Below are positions 63,090-64,000 of a stretch of DNA of 64,000 nt, one piece after another. A program made the position numbers and the translations under genes. Under the pieces are notes generated by a model that saw nothing but the letters and a program-made list of their open reading frames with translations, had not been told where the DNA came from and did no database searches. The DNA is from Celeribacter ethanolicus (lineage in GTDB: Bacteria; Pseudomonadota; Alphaproteobacteria; Rhodobacterales; Rhodobacteraceae). Position 1 is the first letter of the stretch. Each line of letters starts with the position of its first letter. The stretch covers positions 97,128-161,127 of the forward strand of contig NZ_LRUC01000046.1 of NCBI RefSeq assembly GCF_001550095.1, written 5' to 3'.

Positions 63090-63424
63090 TGGACCTGTCC
63101 CGTTTTCGTGCCGCCCCATGTGCTCGTTTAAGCCACTTTCCGTTCGAATGCGACGGGGCTTTTCCAGCCTAGTGCTGAGTGGCGTCGTCGCGGATTGTAA
63201 AACCCGTTGATGTATTCAAAGATCGCCACTTCAGCTTGCCGCCGCGTTTCCCATGACTTGCGCCAGATCAGTTCGGCTTTGATGGTTTTGAAGAACGTTT
63301 CGACAGCAGCATTGTCGTAGCAATTGCCCTTGCCGCTCATCGACACCTTGAAGCCATGCTGGCGCAGAAGCTTCTGATAGTCATGTGAACAATATTGCGA
63401 CCCGCGATCCGTATGATGAATGGG
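63090..63424 (-). mobile_element. 3' remnant of an IS3-family element
   Basis: Contains the C-terminal part of an IS3 OrfB transposase on the minus strand: the HTDRGSQY block (lost start), SGKGNCYDNAAVETFF and NPRRRHSALGW (catalytic E and conserved RRRH). TGGACCTGTCCCGTTTTCG at 63090 looks like its terminal repeat. The 5' part is missing, being cut by the second IS near 63425. Confidence 0.8.
63128..63424 (-). pseudogene. IS3-family transposase OrfB, C-terminal fragment
   Basis: Reading on the minus strand from the junction gives PIHHTDRGSQY through to ERKVA-stop at 63128. The retroviral-integrase-like domain keeps its catalytic glutamate (AAVETFFKTIKAE). The N-terminal two-thirds of the protein are absent, so it cannot function alone. 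Confidence 0.85.
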
Positions 63425-63491
63425 TAATCCCCCCGAAATTTAGGGGCGTTTGAAAGTAGAATTTTCTCGAAAGATAAAAGAGGAGATTCTG

Positions 63492-63758
63492 ATGAAGAAA
63501 TCGAAATACAGCGACGCTCAGATCATGAGTATTTTGAAACAGGCCGAAGGCGGTGTGCCGGTTGCGGATCTGTGCCGTGAGCATGGGATGAGTTCGGCGA
63601 GCTTTTACAAATGGCGCTCGAAGTATGGCGGCATGGATGCGAGCCTGATGGCGCGGATGAAAGAGCTCGACGAGGAAAACAAGCGCCTCAAGCGCATGTA
63701 TGCCGAGAAGAGCATGCAAAACGACCTGTTGAAGGAAGCGCTTGGAAAAAAGTGGTAA
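63492..63758 (+). CDS. IS3-family transposase OrfA
   Basis: An 88-residue protein with the HTH_Tnp_1 domain (KYSDAQIMSILKQAEGGVPV, DLCREHGMSSASFYKWRSKYGG) and a leucine-zipper-like C-terminus (MKELDEENKRLKRMYAEK). GAGGAG lies 7-8 nt upstream of the ATG. Confidence 0.93.
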   Translation: MKKSKYSDAQIMSILKQAEGGVPVADLCREHGMSSASFYKWRSKYGGMDASLMARMKELDEENKRLKRMYAEKSMQNDLLKEALGKKW

Positions 63759-64000
63759 GGCCGTCTCAACGCAGAGAGATGGCCGAGTGGGCGGTTCGGC
63801 ACCGGTCCGTCAGCATTGCTTTGGCCTGCCGAGCATTCAGCATCAGTGAGACGTGCTATCGATATCAGCCGACGCTCAGAGCTGAGAACGAGCTGATCGC
63901 CGATTGGCTTGTCGCGCTGACAACGGCCAAGAGGAGTTGGGGGTTTGGTCTGTGCTTTTTGCATCTGCGGAACGTCAAAGGTTTTGGCTGGAACCACAAA
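63749..64000 (+). CDS. IS3-family transposase OrfB, N-terminal part (runs off the window)
   Basis: In the -1 frame relative to orfA, entered at AAAAAAG (63746-63752), the classical programmed frameshift site of IS3 elements. The 84 visible codons include RREMAEWAVRHRSVSIALACRAF and SETCYRYQPTL, the usual OrfB N-terminus before the integrase core. No stop before the window ends. Confidence 0.85.

Larger units (their letters stand above)
63425..64000 (+). mobile_element. Second IS3-family element, right end outside window
   Basis: The left end is about 63421-63425, near TGGGTAATCCCCCCGAAAT, inside the first IS transposase gene. Then orfA (63492), a slippery AAAAAAG heptamer and an orfB that runs off the window. 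The type is close to the IS407 group of IS3. Only the left 576 nt can be seen, so completeness is unknown. Confidence 0.85.

Overview
The window reads as the chromosome of a Roseobacter-group alphaproteobacterium (Rhodobacteraceae). The evidence is high GC with strong third-position bias, an RTX protein with a C-terminal Hint domain, a Mg-type HemB, a class II DAHP synthase, a phoR-pstSCAB-phoU-phoB locus, a stand-alone methyl-tetrahydrofolate domain plus corrinoid activator in place of one-piece MetH, and many short-overlap operons (ATGA and TGATG). I cannot fix the genus. Nearly all of it is core chromosome. The exception is the last 2 kb, which is AT-richer and carries a tRNA-Gly, a gene remnant and two nested IS3-family elements.

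Layout. 0-1.4 kb: 3' part of an RTX/Hint protein. 1.7-2.3 kb: MobA-like nucleotidyltransferase. 2.5-8.6 kb (minus): branched-chain amino acid ABC operon livJ-livG-(secreted protein)-livF-(secreted protein)-livH-livM. 8.9-15.1 kb: PQQ-type sugar dehydrogenase, DAHP synthase, GNAT, PAS protein, guanylate kinase, gamma carbonic anhydrase and an unknown protein. 15.3-23 kb: phosphate regulon with Pho boxes. 23.1-36 kb: a nitrogen catabolism island (GntR; aldehyde dehydrogenase, PuuB-like oxidase and class III aminotransferase; PuuR-like regulator; gabT-gabD; glutamate dehydrogenase; ornithine cyclodeaminase and arginase; Lrp) that would route arginine, ornithine, polyamines and GABA to glutamate and succinate. 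36-37 kb: a LuxR solo and a probable 58-residue small protein. 37.2-39 kb: rpsB-tsf. 39.2-43.8 kb: pseudouridine catabolism (psuK-psuG), DUF502, patatin, 3-hydroxybutyrate dehydrogenase. 44-48.6 kb: small membrane protein, a candidate minus-strand small RNA, peptide-binding protein, entericidin, XRE-cupin regulator, small membrane protein, DsbA-like protein. 48.7-57 kb: drug exporter, mfd, membrane protein, hemB, SYLF lipoprotein, Ppx/GppA. 57.2-62 kb: a locus for two parts of a probable split methionine synthase with an embedded rRNA pseudouridine synthase, then a fasciclin protein. 62.2-64 kb: a zinc-ribbon protein with a homopolymer frameshift, tRNA-Gly(CCC), and IS debris.

The most interesting items are: (1) the methyl-tetrahydrofolate transferase and its corrinoid activator share a Gly/Arg-rich C-terminal tail, which could be an assembly or localisation tag; (2) a compact predicted small RNA on the minus strand at 44.32-44.39 kb with promoter, internal hairpin and Rho-independent terminator; (3) two unrelated secreted proteins spliced into a liv transporter operon; (4) a zinc-ribbon protein whose transmembrane tail lies one frame away across an 8-C run; (5) a 58-residue ORF with a ribosome binding site and strong terminator. 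Everything here was read by eye; family names rest on recognised motifs and no database search was run.
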